From the NCBI GenBank assembly GCA_013360295.1, contig JABWCL010000026.1, positions 1 to 64,000 of the forward strand: a stretch of DNA of 64,000 nt, read 5' to 3'. The notes below the pieces were generated by a model that was not told where the DNA came from, did no database searches, and saw nothing but the letters and a program-made list of their open reading frames with translations. The number at the start of each line of letters is the position of its first letter. Position 1 is the first letter of the stretch. Shown piece after piece: positions 1 through 9,200 of the stretch. Made by a program: the position numbers and the translations under genes. The DNA is from Ignavibacteriaceae bacterium. GTDB taxonomy: Bacteria > Bacteroidota > Ignavibacteria > Ignavibacteriales > Ignavibacteriaceae.

Positions 1-70
1 GGAACCAGGCGAAGCTAAGTCATAATGCTTTGAGGTTGTATTTGTTTTAATCGAACTATAGTAGTATTGG

Positions 71-86
71 TCCCGATGCATCGGGA
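71..86. repeat. 16-bp perfect palindrome TCCCGATGCATCGGGA
   Basis: This perfect inverted repeat joins the truncated right end of one CRISPR-type repeat to the truncated left end of the next, replacing the expected spacer. A related palindrome (TCCCGA, two bases, TCGGGA) occurs at 33985-33998, so it belongs to a dispersed family. Confidence 0.75.
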
Positions 87-98
87 TTAATCGAACTA

Positions 99-117
99 TC
101 CCAGTGAGCGGGACGGG
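99..117. repeat. 19-bp unit inserted in CRISPR repeat
   Basis: TCCCAGTGAGCGGGACGGG sits exactly between the two halves of the repeat, ACTA and TAGT, which form the 8-bp palindrome ACTATAGT when rejoined. No target duplication is seen. Confidence 0.75.
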
Positions 118-186
118 TAGTAGTATTGGAACTACTTAACATTTTATTTCCCTTTATGTTAAGTTATTTATGTCTTATTCGAACTA

Positions 187-224
187 TCCCACAGAGCGGG
201 ACAGGTCCCACAGAGCGGGACAGG
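187..224. repeat. Two tandem 19-bp units inserted in CRISPR repeat
   Basis: TCCCACAGAGCGGGACAGG occurs twice head to tail (187-205 and 206-224) at the same dyad-centre position as the unit at 99-117. Each can fold through TCCC and GGGA. Confidence 0.8.
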
Positions 225-239
225 TAGTAGTATTGGAAC

Positions 240-380
240 TTGCTACTCAAGTACGTTTTTGATGCACCAAAGGTGCGTGCTTCAGACTTCGTGTCAATTA
301 AAAAGAAATTAAGCAACGATGGGCGCTTGCCTGTCAATTTTCAACTACAATCGAAAGCTACATTAAATGATAAACGATGA
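240..380 (+). pseudogene. 3' fragment of an unrecognised gene, cut by a CRISPR repeat
   Basis: An open frame reads from the edge of the repeat at 239 to the TGA at 378-380. It encodes about 46 residues with ordinary protein composition (Leu-Leu-Lys-Tyr-Val-Phe-Asp-Ala-Pro at the start, Leu-Asn-Asp-Lys-Arg at the end). Upstream in the same frame there is only repeat sequence with a stop at 228. Its stop overlaps the start of the next ORF by 14 bases, as in a compact operon. The coding part therefore appears to begin at the repeat border: this looks like the tail of a larger gene whose 5' part is missing. The family is not recognised. Confidence 0.5.
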
Positions 381-1005
381 TTTATTAAAGTTCGGGGTTA
401 TTGAAGACCCCTCATTGAACATCCAAGCGGAAAGTAATTTCCAAAATTTCCAGCATTCTGGTGAGTATGTTGGAATTATTGGTAATCTGAAGCGCTACTA
501 TCAAGACGCTGAAGGAAAATTAAAGGGGAAGGATGGCGTACATTACACCGAATCAACTCCGGGAGTTAAACTCGGTTTTATGCAGCTCCAAATTTTCTTC
601 GTAAGACGTCCGGATGGAAGTCCACTCATTATGCAGAGTAATGGTGAATACATTGTAGTTCCGGGCACTGATTACGGCGAGATTGTTTACTCGCAGTACA
701 TTGATATTGCCCCCGAGAAACAGTTCGCCAACAGGAGCTTGTTCCTCGAGTTTGTTACTAAAGTTGGCAATGAAGAGGTCGCCGTAGTAACAGGCGATGA
801 GCGAGATTTCAAAGTGAACCTTGGTGTATTGCCCCACTTCTTAGGGATGCAGGTAAAGGTACTCTTCGAGAAGTCGGCAAAAGGCAATTCTTTAGTCAAG
901 AGAATCACCTTGATTGACAATACTTATGACCTAGCGAAATATATGGCAAGAAAAGTCCTCGTCGAATCCTTAGAAAAAGTTGCCGAGAATTACCTGAACA
1001 GTTGA
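367..1005 (+). CDS. Hypothetical protein, 212 residues, in the inter-repeat operon fragment
   Basis: The protein is soluble, acidic to neutral, with no signal peptide or membrane segment. Its start overlaps the preceding gene fragment, so the two were probably translated together. The family is not recognised; phage or plasmid origin is only inferred from the compact gene packing and the position between CRISPR-type repeats. The 3' end is suspect. An alternative frame (codons in register with 963) stays open to a TAA at 1083-1085 and encodes a plausible tail (PEQLIEARRAKNEK and onward). That stop lies one base before the next start codon. A -1 shift near the A-run at 973-977 would join them and give roughly 238 residues. 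Confidence 0.6.
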   Translation: MINDDLLKFGVIEDPSLNIQAESNFQNFQHSGEYVGIIGNLKRYYQDAEGKLKGKDGVHYTESTPGVKLGFMQLQIFFVRRPDGSPLIMQSNGEYIVVPGTDYGEIVYSQYIDIAPEKQFANRSLFLEFVTKVGNEEVAVVTGDERDFKVNLGVLPHFLGMQVKVLFEKSAKGNSLVKRITLIDNTYDLAKYMARKVLVESLEKVAENYLNS

Positions 1006-1086
1006 TTGAAGCACGGAGGGCTAAAAACGAGAAAGCACCGGCTGTCAATCCCGTTGATGCTGCAAACGCTTTAGGAGGAATATAAA

Positions 1087-1149
1087 TTGGCTAATCTCTC
1101 GAAGTTAAAGTTGCCTCGCTTCGAGTGGGATGGGACTTGGGGGTTTTAA
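1087..1149 (+). pseudogene. 5' fragment of an unrecognised gene, cut by a CRISPR repeat
   Basis: A strong ribosome-binding site (AGGAGG, 1073-1078) precedes a TTG start at 1087. The frame encodes about 20 residues (MANLSKLKLPRFEWDGTWGF) and stops at 1147-1149, inside the repeat that begins at 1143. This has the look of a real gene start truncated by the repeat border. It mirrors the truncated gene at 240-380. Confidence 0.5.
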
Positions 1150-1208
1150 TCGAACTATCCCTTGGGGGACGGTTCCCACAGAGCGGGACGGGGGGTAGTG
1201 TTGGAAAC
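1143..1208. CRISPR. Isolated CRISPR-type repeat with inserted units
   Basis: Left half GTTTTAATCGAACTA (1143-1157) and right half TAGTGTTGGAAAC (1196-1208) flank an insertion at 1158-1195. The insertion holds two TCCC..GGGAC units, one shorter (16 bp) and one longer (22 bp) than the 19-bp form. No further repeat follows within spacer distance, so this is a solitary copy about 0.9 kb from the others. Confidence 0.55.
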
Positions 1209-1381
1209 GGGAGGAGTTACGAGTGGTTAGGGAGGTGGCGCGTGTTGTTCTTAGTAATTGTGTCGCGGAATGTTAATTCGCTCATAGAACTTTACGGAGT
1301 TTAATTCAAGAGTATAACTCTGAACTATCCACTCGCCACTCGCCGCTATGTTTGAATTGATACAACTTAAGGAGAGGATAA

Positions 1382-1483
1382 ATGGATTTTGATGAGTTCT
1401 TTGCGAGATCAGTCTTTTGGCTGATGAAGCTGATTGCGCTGGCTATATTTTTGTTTGCTATCAGTGTGGAGTTTAAATGCTGA
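1382..1483 (+). CDS. Small single-span membrane protein, 33 residues
   Basis: The sequence AAGGAGAGG lies 5-13 bases before an ATG, a strong ribosome-binding site. The product begins MDFDEFFARSVFWLMKLI and continues as one hydrophobic helix (about residues 13-29) ending EFKC. It is too short for family recognition. The strong translation signal and the clean membrane helix are the support; there is no conserved partner nearby. It could be the remnant of a larger gene. Confidence 0.4.
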   Translation: MDFDEFFARSVFWLMKLIALAIFLFAISVEFKC

Positions 1484-1556
1484 AATATTTTTTGCGGGGG
1501 TGAGTTGTATTGTGAAAAGTAATTACTGTGAGCATAGCTTCCGAACCCTCCCCTGC

Positions 1557-1629
1557 CCCTCCCTTTGGCAAAGGGAGGGAATGGTTTTTGATGTTTCGTT
1601 TGGTAAAGGGAGGGAGGGGTTTGTGATGG
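1557..1629. repeat. Dispersed GGGAGG palindrome with a repeated right arm
   Basis: CCCTCCCTTT, GGC, AAAGGGAGGG (1557-1579) is followed by AATGG. The right arm is repeated at 1602-1620 (GGTAAAGGGAGGGAGGGG). The same design, palindrome plus AATGG, recurs at 26773-26801. The 78-codon open frame through this stretch is not a gene. Confidence 0.6.
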
Positions 1630-1658
1630 TGGATTTGGAGGATCGGGATAAATTAAAA

Positions 1659-1681
1659 AGAGCCGCTTAAAAAGCGGCTCT
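1659..1681 (-). terminator. Rho-independent terminator of the GHL10 gene
   Basis: AGAGCCGCTT and AAGCGGCTCT pair with a 3-base loop. On the minus strand the hairpin is followed by TTTTAATTT, about 90 bases after the stop of the gene ending at 1770. Confidence 0.8.
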
Positions 1682-1769
1682 ACGATGTTTTTTGTATCTA
1701 AAAATGAACTTTATGATGGCTTTGTTCTATTTCCCTCTCTGCTCGCCACTAACCACTCGCCCCTATCAA

Positions 1770-3599
1770 TTATTTAACCACCATCATCTTCCGCACGGCT
1801 TTATCCCTGCCCGCGGTTAATTCGAGATAGTAGACTCCGCTGGTCAATCCTGACGCGTTGAATTCTTTCTCATACCATCCCGGCACCTGTTCTTCATCAA
1901 CCAGTACTGCGACTTCCCGTCCGAGTATGTCATAAACCGCAAGCCTCACCCAATTATCTGATCTCTGATCCCTGCTCCCTGTTTTGCCCTGAGCCCCGTC
2001 GAAGGGTCCCTGTTCTCCGTTCCCTGTTCTCTGATCTCTGTTCCCTGACAATTGGTATTTGATGGTTGACAGGTGTGAAAAGGGATTCGGGTAATTCTGT
2101 TCCAGGCGGAATGATGAAGCGTAACTCTCGTCAATGCCGGAGATTCCGACGTGGACGGTATTACTTGGGTCGCTTTCGTTGTAGCCTTTATCATAAGCGG
2201 TGACGGCGTAATAGATGGCATCGGTGGGCGGTGTGGTGAAAGTAAGGTTGAATGTGGTATCACCCACAACCCTGAACCCAATTACTTTTTTGATGTCAGT
2301 AAAGTCAATATTCGGATTAACGTCCCTGTAAACATTATAGTAATCAGCCGTATCACCGTCAGAGGCGGCGGCGGGTTTTGTCCAGACAAGTTTATAATTC
2401 AGTGAGTCAACACTGACTATTTGCAGGCTGCCGGGACTGTTTGGCTTTATGTTATCTTTCCACGCCATCGGGGGAATATTGGCAGGATACTTATACTGAT
2501 TAGCCTTAATTAATGTAGTGATGCTTTTTTCATTATTAAGGAAACTTGCCGTTCTGAAATATGTTTGTCCCTTCGCGCCGAACTTGCGTGATGAGTCGAG
2601 CTGGGCAAGTATCTCGCTGGCGGGCCAGTTACCGTCATTGGAAGCCATACGGTACGCGGCGATGCCGGCGTAGATGTGCCTTCCGCCCACGTTATTTATC
2701 CAGTCAATTAAAAGAGTGTCAAATCTCGGACAGGTGTTAATGTCCCAGTAAACCTGAGGTGAGAGGTAATCGTGTTTGCGCAGCAGCATCCAGCGGCGGC
2801 TATCCTGGAAAACCTGCGTATAGGCATCCCATCCTGAGTTGCAGGTAGAAAGATCGCGGAAGATACCGATGGGGGCGCTTCCGACTTTCATTTTCGGGCG
2901 TATCTTTTGAACTGAATCATAGACCGCGGATACGAAGTTCGTTATATTATTCCGTCGCCAGTTGGATTTATCCTGCCCCTGTCCGTAGAGTGCGTAACTG
3001 GCTTCGTCATTAAAGTCGGGATTCGGGTATCTGATAAAGTCAAAATGGATTCCGTCGAGGTCATACTTCCTCACCATTTCCACGGCGAGGTTTGTAAGGT
3101 AAGTCCTGGTATCAGGGTAGCCCATATCCATCCACCATTCGTTGGCGTAGAGTTTGCAAAGGTCAGGGCGCCTCAGAACAATGTGCTGTGGGTTTGTTGA
3201 AGGCGGATTACCGGTTCCGTAAACTTTAACCACATTCCACCAGGCGTGAACTTCAATTCCTCTTTTACGTGCTTCTGTGATGGTAAAGGCAATAGGGTCA
3301 TATCCGGGGTCGCCGCCGAGGAAACCGGTGAGGGCAGTCGCCCAGGGTTCGTATGCTGATTGATATAAAAGATCACCGCGCGCGCGTACCTGGAGCATTA
3401 TTGTATTAAAATTAGCATCTTTTAGTTTATTGAGGAGGTTGATCATTTCATTCTTCTGGTTATTGGCGCCGGTTGATCTTGGCCAGTCCAGGTTGAAGAC
3501 TGTTGTCACCCAGACAGAGCGCACTTCTTCTTTTGGCTGGGGGAGTGTTATTCCGGCAAAAAGGAACAGAATCAGAGCCAGTGAAACGAAAAACTTCAT
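1770..3599 (-). CDS. Secreted GHL10/DUF187-family glycoside hydrolase-like protein with T9SS sorting domain
   Basis: A signal peptide (residues 1-20) is followed by a GHL10-type (PF02638, YngK-like) TIM-barrel domain at about 25-370. Typical strings are EVRSVWVTTVFNLDW, MLQVRARGDLLY, GIEVHAWWNV and DGIHFDFIRYP; the acidic residues of the last are likely active-site positions. A fibronectin-type domain follows at about 385-490 and a T9SS type A sorting domain at 500-609 (EQNYPNPF...VRKMMVVK). The protein is expected at the cell surface or outside, acting on glycans; the substrate is unknown. Start: AGGAT lies 5 bases before the ATG. Odd point: residues about 520-549 are a Gln/Arg/Gly-rich insertion encoded by tandem heptamers, splitting the sorting domain between its first two strands. 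A terminator follows at 1659-1681. Confidence 0.88.
   Translation of the reverse strand: MKFFVSLALILFLFAGITLPQPKEEVRSVWVTTVFNLDWPRSTGANNQKNEMINLLNKLKDANFNTIMLQVRARGDLLYQSAYEPWATALTGFLGGDPGYDPIAFTITEARKRGIEVHAWWNVVKVYGTGNPPSTNPQHIVLRRPDLCKLYANEWWMDMGYPDTRTYLTNLAVEMVRKYDLDGIHFDFIRYPNPDFNDEASYALYGQGQDKSNWRRNNITNFVSAVYDSVQKIRPKMKVGSAPIGIFRDLSTCNSGWDAYTQVFQDSRRWMLLRKHDYLSPQVYWDINTCPRFDTLLIDWINNVGGRHIYAGIAAYRMASNDGNWPASEILAQLDSSRKFGAKGQTYFRTASFLNNEKSITTLIKANQYKYPANIPPMAWKDNIKPNSPGSLQIVSVDSLNYKLVWTKPAAASDGDTADYYNVYRDVNPNIDFTDIKKVIGFRVVGDTTFNLTFTTPPTDAIYYAVTAYDKGYNESDPSNTVHVGISGIDESYASSFRLEQNYPNPFSHLSTIKYQLSGNRDQRTGNGEQGPFDGAQGKTGSRDQRSDNWVRLAVYDILGREVAVLVDEEQVPGWYEKEFNASGLTSGVYYLELTAGRDKAVRKMMVVK
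1958..2044. repeat. Tandem heptamer array inside a coding region
   Basis: The run is CTGATCT, CTGATCC, CTGCTCC, CTGTTTT, then a 22-bp GCCCTGAGCCCCGTCGAAGGGT-type element (1986-2007), CC, then CTGTTCT, CCGTTCC, CTGTTCT, CTGATCT, CTGTTCC. It is 87 bp long (29 codons), so the frame of the host gene is kept although the unit is 7 bp. Shorter heptamer runs of the form CCACTCG occur near 1330-1350 and 1741-1765. Confidence 0.8.
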
Positions 3600-3705
3600 T
3601 AATTATCCTGAGAATTAGTTTTTGATTATGAGTAAAGTTCGATATTAAACCGATAATTTAAACAAATAGGGTGTAGAATAAAACCCCTCAAAACAGTATT
3701 TTTAG

Positions 3706-6084
3706 GTGATAAAAGATATTGATTACGAGAAAGATATGGCTGAAAGTCCGAACCGCGAAATGATCTTTGAAGCTGAAGAACGCTTCAAGACAATGATACA
3801 GAATGTAAACGGATATATATATAGTGTGCAGTATGAAGAAGGGCACGTTGTCTCATCCTACCACAGCCCGCAGTGTTTTAACCTGACGGGGTACACCCGC
3901 GAAGAATATGCGGCGGATCCGGGTTTGTGGGCGAAGATGATACATAAAGATGACCGGGAGAGGGTATTCATTTTTTTCAGCACGCTTGAGAATCATCCTG
4001 AAAGCAACGAGATAGAGCACAGGATAATTGATAAGTCAGGGAAACTTAAATGGGTGGTAAACAGTTTCTCGCTTAAGTTCGACAGCGAAAACCGTCTGAG
4101 CCGTATGGATGGATTTATTTACGACGTAACGGCGCATAAAAACGCCGAAGCAGCCCTAAATGAACAAAATTCATTTCTCCAGAACCTCATTGACACCATC
4201 ATCAATCCCATTTTTTATAAAGACATAAACGGTGTATACACGGGGTGCAACCGTGCGTTCGAGGATTTTCTCGGGAAGAAAAAATCGGAAATAATCGGTA
4301 AGACCATTTTTGACCTCTCCTCCCCGAATTTCGCCGAAATATACCATCAGAAAGATCTTCAGCTATTCAAGCAGAATGGCGCGCAGGCATATACAACGAA
4401 GGTGAAACGGGGTGATGGTTCCGTGAGGGATATAGTATTTAACAAAGCCGCCTACTCCACCGCGGAGGGAGTTGCGGGCCTCGTGGGAGTGATGCTCGAT
4501 ATCACTGAGATCAAGGAGGCGGAAAGCAATCTGAGCCAGGCTTTGCATCGTCTGCAGGAACTGGAACTTATCATTAATAAAGGAAGCGCGGTTGTTTTTT
4601 CGTGGAAAGCGCAGGAGGACTGGCCGGTTGAATTTGTATCGGCAAATATTGTCCAGTTCGGTTACTCGGTGGAGGAACTGCTCTCCGGCAAGGTAGCCTA
4701 CCTGAACCTTATCCATCCGGAAGACCGGTCCCGCGTGCTTGATGAGATTGAAAGCTTCAAAAGCGCGGGTATAAGCGAGTTCTACCAGAATTACCGTTTG
4801 ATGAATTCGATTGGCGACTACCGCTGGGTGGACGCACATACCTGGATAAAGTATAATGACAAAGGAGTCCTGACAAATTACCAGGGATTGATAATTGATG
4901 TTACCCGCAGAAAGAAAGCGGAACTTCAGCTGCAGGACAGCGAAAGCCGCTACCGAACCCTAGCGGAGAACTCTTATGATCTCATTTTTGAACTTGACCA
5001 GGAAGCCAAAGTGCTCTACGTCAGCCCCAATCTTCACGAACTCCTGGGCTACAGTGTCTACGAAATGCTGATGCGGGATATCAAGGAATTTATACATAAG
5101 AATGACCTGCCTGAAGTTGCCCGCACCTTAAGGAAGGAGGAGGGGCGGCTTGTCGTGAGATTCAGGCACAAGGAAGGGGACTATATGTGGTTTGAAAGCG
5201 CGGGGAAGCGGTACAGGACTTCCAAGGGGGAGATAAGGGGAGTAATCGTTTCACGTGATGTTACCGAGAGGAAGTCTATGGAACAGCGGCTGATTCATAC
5301 TGAAAAGCTGATAGCTATCGGAGAGATGGCGGGAATGATCGCGCACGAGTTTCGTAATTCTCTGACTTCCATCAAAATGATCCTGCAGTTAAAAAGCGAA
5401 GAGGCGAAACTGACGCCGGGTGAGAAAAAATCATTTGGCATCGCGATCAACTCCATTTACCATATGGAATCTGTGATACAGAGAATGCTGAACTACGCGA
5501 ATCCCGGCTCGCTTGAATTCAAAAACCTGGAACTTAACACGCTTGTAACGGAGTGCATCCCTTTTATTGAAATGCAGGCGGCGAAAAAACAAATACACCT
5601 TCAGGTACATCTTGATGAAAAACTTCCTCAGATGCTGCTAAATCCGGTGACAATAAAAGATGCCGTGATTAACCTCGTGCTGAACGCGACACAGGCTTTC
5701 GAAAAAAATCCTCTTGCCGAACGGAAGCTTATCAACGTAAAAACTCACTTTGTGGAAGCGGACAGGGTGCTCGAAGATATGGCTTTCAGTGTTAAGACGG
5801 AATATTTCCGTTCAAAGCACCGCACGGAAGGGAGGCAGGAAATTATTATCAGCGAGGGAACAGAATGCGCGCTTCTTGAAGTAAGCGATAATGCCGGCGG
5901 GATTGATGATGAGCATCTCGCGCGTGTTTTTGATCCTTTTTTTACTACAAAAGAGAAAGGAACCGGGCTGGGGCTGCCGATTGTAAAGCGAACTGTTAAT
6001 TCACACGGCGGAGTTGTGATTGTTGAAAGTACTCCCGGCGCGGGAACAATATTTAAACTATATATCCCTGTGGTTACAAAATAA
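3706..6084 (+). CDS. Multi-PAS sensor histidine kinase
   Basis: This is a cytoplasmic kinase with no membrane segment or signal peptide. It has four PAS/PAC sensor domains at about residues 25-145, 150-270, 285-405 and 410-525. A HisKA domain follows with H547 in the H-box (AHEFRNSLTSIK; the usual Pro after Asn is Ser here). The HATPase domain shows an N-box (NLVLNATQ), a G1 box (DNAGGID), an F-box (FDPFFTTKEKGTGLGL) and a G2 box. It should autophosphorylate on H547 and pass phosphate to a separate response regulator, which is not adjacent. The ligand of the PAS domains cannot be read. Start: GTG at 3706 is weakly supported; ATG at 3736 with upstream GAGAAAG is a good alternative. The gene is monocistronic, followed by a GC-rich hairpin at 6095-6110 with no T-run. 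Confidence 0.9.
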   Translation: MIKDIDYEKDMAESPNREMIFEAEERFKTMIQNVNGYIYSVQYEEGHVVSSYHSPQCFNLTGYTREEYAADPGLWAKMIHKDDRERVFIFFSTLENHPESNEIEHRIIDKSGKLKWVVNSFSLKFDSENRLSRMDGFIYDVTAHKNAEAALNEQNSFLQNLIDTIINPIFYKDINGVYTGCNRAFEDFLGKKKSEIIGKTIFDLSSPNFAEIYHQKDLQLFKQNGAQAYTTKVKRGDGSVRDIVFNKAAYSTAEGVAGLVGVMLDITEIKEAESNLSQALHRLQELELIINKGSAVVFSWKAQEDWPVEFVSANIVQFGYSVEELLSGKVAYLNLIHPEDRSRVLDEIESFKSAGISEFYQNYRLMNSIGDYRWVDAHTWIKYNDKGVLTNYQGLIIDVTRRKKAELQLQDSESRYRTLAENSYDLIFELDQEAKVLYVSPNLHELLGYSVYEMLMRDIKEFIHKNDLPEVARTLRKEEGRLVVRFRHKEGDYMWFESAGKRYRTSKGEIRGVIVSRDVTERKSMEQRLIHTEKLIAIGEMAGMIAHEFRNSLTSIKMILQLKSEEAKLTPGEKKSFGIAINSIYHMESVIQRMLNYANPGSLEFKNLELNTLVTECIPFIEMQAAKKQIHLQVHLDEKLPQMLLNPVTIKDAVINLVLNATQAFEKNPLAERKLINVKTHFVEADRVLEDMAFSVKTEYFRSKHRTEGRQEIIISEGTECALLEVSDNAGGIDDEHLARVFDPFFTTKEKGTGLGLPIVKRTVNSHGGVVIVESTPGAGTIFKLYIPVVTK

Positions 6085-6278
6085 GCCAGTGTGACCCCGG
6101 CCTCCCGGGGTGAGAAATTCCGGGAAATGTGACCAGTGCAACAGGGAGAAATATAGGATATCTTTAACTTGAGGGTATTATATTTAGATAGTGTAATTGC
6201 GGGATTCTGACGGCAGTTGCATTTTATGTGTGTTCGAAAAGATACTAACGAAATAATCATTTTTCCAGGAATAATGCT

Positions 6279-9200
6279 TTGAAAAGATATACAACTTTTT
6301 TCCTCCTCATTCTTTTTCTGACCGGTGCAGGTTTTGCACCCGCTCAAACCGCCGGGAACAGGCCGCCAAAAGCAAATAATTTAGATAATGCCCCCATTAT
6401 CTCCGGGATTCCGGATCAAAAGGCAGCGATCGGACAGGCTTTCCGCAAAATACCTCTTTGGGATTACACCCAGGAACTGGACGGGGATGAGGTGGATTTC
6501 TCCGTTTCGGGTATGGTGAATCTGACTGCGGTTATTAACAGTAATGATGAACTTGTGGTTACTTCTTCAAACCCAAACTGGTTAGGTACCGAAGAATTAA
6601 TTGTTACAGTCAGGGACGTGACTACTAATCAGTATTTTGACACTGATGAAGTTCTGTTCACCGTGCGTGAAGAAGACAACGCGCCGATGCTTGGAGATAT
6701 TCCGGGGCAGTCTATCGGCAGTGACGGATCTTTTTTTGATATTGACCTGAATGATTACTACTACGAAGTGGACGGTGACCAGGTAGCCTGGAAAATAAGA
6801 ATACTCCCTTCAGGTGAAGCTGAGCCGCCCCCATACTGGAACTTCCAGCCGGGAAATTTTATCAAGTTTATGACAATCAGCGCTGAGGTTTTCAGTAATG
6901 GAAGACTGGCAGATGATGAATCCGGAGTCCTGGCTGCCTTCATTAACGGCGAATTACGCGGGGTGGCTTATCCTCAGATGGTAGGCGATAGAATGACCTA
7001 TGAGATCAATGTTTACAGCAATACAGACGGAGATACCATCCGCTTCCGTTATTTTGACGGAGTGATAGAGAAGAATCTTCCGGTGCTCCAGTATATTCTT
7101 TTTGCGGGGCAGATTCAGCCTACTTTCCCGGGAATGACCACAAGGCTCGACGCCGGAAACATTGTACTTCAAAAGGATAATAATCTCATTAAAGTCTTTC
7201 ACCCTGACCCAACCTGGGCCGGAACTGAAACCGCGGAGATACGCGTGGAGGATCTCGAAACCGCTGCGCAGTTATTCGATTCAGTGCTTGTGGAGTTCAT
7301 CGTGCAGGAAGGTGTTGTTGCTTCTGTAGCCGCTCCCTCAGATCTGAATGTGGCTGCTGTTGGGGCTACGATGGAAGTGACCTGGGGAGATAATTCAAAT
7401 AATGAAACGGGTTTTGTAATCCAGCGCAAAAAAGGACAGGTGATTTCAGATTATGCTTATACTACAGTAGGCAGAACAGGCGCTGACACGGCCTCTTTTG
7501 TAGATAGTGATATAGAAGAGCTTACACCTTATGTTTACCGGGTTTACGCGATCAGTGACCAAACGCAGTCCGGTTACTCCTCTCCGAATGTGGCAATAAG
7601 CAATAATTTTATACCGCCGGCTGTCCCAACCGGACTAGCAGGGGAACCCTTTAATATGCGCGTGGATCTTAGCTGGAACGCAAACAGTGAGAGCGACCTT
7701 GCAGGGTACATTCTTTATAAGACTACTGCTGCCGAGCAGACGGATTCGTTCGCCGCGGTTAGCAAGGAGTTTACAAGTTATTCCGCAACCGGCCTTACTA
7801 ATGATATGCCATACTCATTCAGAATTGCCGGATATGATACCGCCGGAAATATCAGTGAGGAGAGCGAACCGATATTTGTTAGCCCTGTCAACCACGCGCC
7901 TCAGTCGGAAGGATCATTTGAATCGTGGTATGCAGATGAAGATGCTCCCGCTGATACTCTTTATGGTGTATCGGAATACTTTTTTGATGAAGACGGAGAT
8001 ACACTTCACTATACTGTCATTTCATCAGATTCTTCAAAAGTAATCCCTGCATTCGCGGATGATAAAATCGCACTCAATTATCAGCAGGATGCTTTCGGAG
8101 AGGCGCTAATAACCATCATCGGGACTGATCTTGCCGATACAGCCTACTCTTCATTTGATGTAACAATAAACCCGGTGGATGATCCGACCATAATTGCGGG
8201 AATTCCCGATCAGGAGTTTGACGAGGACAGCAGTACTGTTATCTTCCTTAACCAGTATGTCACTGACGTTGATACCGATACCACCGAAATGAATTTTTAT
8301 TACTACTTCCCTAACTGGGGAAAGGCCAATAGAATTGTAAACGGAAAGCGGCTTGACGGAACTGTTCCACCGAAGGAAGAAGGTTTAGGAATAGACATCT
8401 CGATAGATGAGGTGACGCACGCGGCAACGATTACCGGCCAGCCTGACGTGAACGGGACATTCGATGTTGTCTTTGGTGTTGAAGGGGGAGGCGCAGAGTC
8501 AACGAATGAGGACAGCATATTAGTTACCATCAGGCCGGTTAACGACGCTCCTTACTTGTCTGAACCGCTGCCCGACCTTTCGATGACGGAAGATGACGAA
8601 GAAATCGTTCATATTTCCAACCTGTACGAATACTTTGCTGATATTGAAGACAACGAGCTTACATTTTCAGTTAACGCGCTTGGTAGGTCCGCTGCAGGAA
8701 GAGTCAGCGGCGATACGCTGTATGTGAGTACGGTTCCCGATCAGAGCGGTACCACGCAGCTTATTGTCACCGCGTCTGACGGTGAAGCGAGCATCCGGGA
8801 TACATTTGATGTTGAAGTAGATTTTGTTAACGACGCGCCCGTTGTTGCGGGTATCCCCGAACAGGTGTTTAATGAAGACGACAGTGTAAAAATCTTCCTT
8901 AACCAGTATGTAACAGATTCAGATAACGATACAACCGAAATCAGTTTTTATGCTTATCTGCCTGAAGAGGAAAGCCGTCCGCAGAAAATAATAAGTAAAA
9001 AAGTAAACGGTAATCAGGTCATTGAGGATAACGGTTACGGACTCTCCGTGGAGATAGACGGCGAGACAAATGTTGCCACTCTTAAAGGCGACCCCGACTT
9101 TTTTGGTGAGAAAGCGGTGGTTTTTGTCGCTTATGATCCTTATGAAGCAAGTTCAGACCAGTACGTAAATGTAACTATTAATCCTGTTAATGACGCCCCG

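Larger units (their letters stand above)
1..239. CRISPR. Degenerate CRISPR array end (repeats interrupted)
   Basis: The intact repeat is about 30 bp: left half GTTTTAATCGAACTA, right half TAGTAGTATTGGAAC. Bases 1-5 are the end of a repeat lying off the window. Bases 6-43 are a 38-bp spacer. Bases 44-70 are an uninterrupted repeat lacking its last AAC. Bases 87-132 are a second repeat and 172-239 a third, both split in the middle by inserted units. Bases 133-171 form a 39-bp spacer between them. Repeat and spacer lengths and the GTTT...GGAAC ends match the type I-B/III repeat style; no cas gene is in the window. Between the first and second repeats a 16-bp palindrome stands where a spacer should be. 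Confidence 0.6.

Noticed and set aside
1434-1670. 78-codon plus-strand frame
   Set aside because: It runs through the GGGAGG repeat and into a terminator, has low-complexity content and no ribosome-binding site.
6095-6110. CCCCGG/CCGGGG hairpin as terminator of the PAS kinase
   Set aside because: Strong stem but no following T-run; left as a note only.
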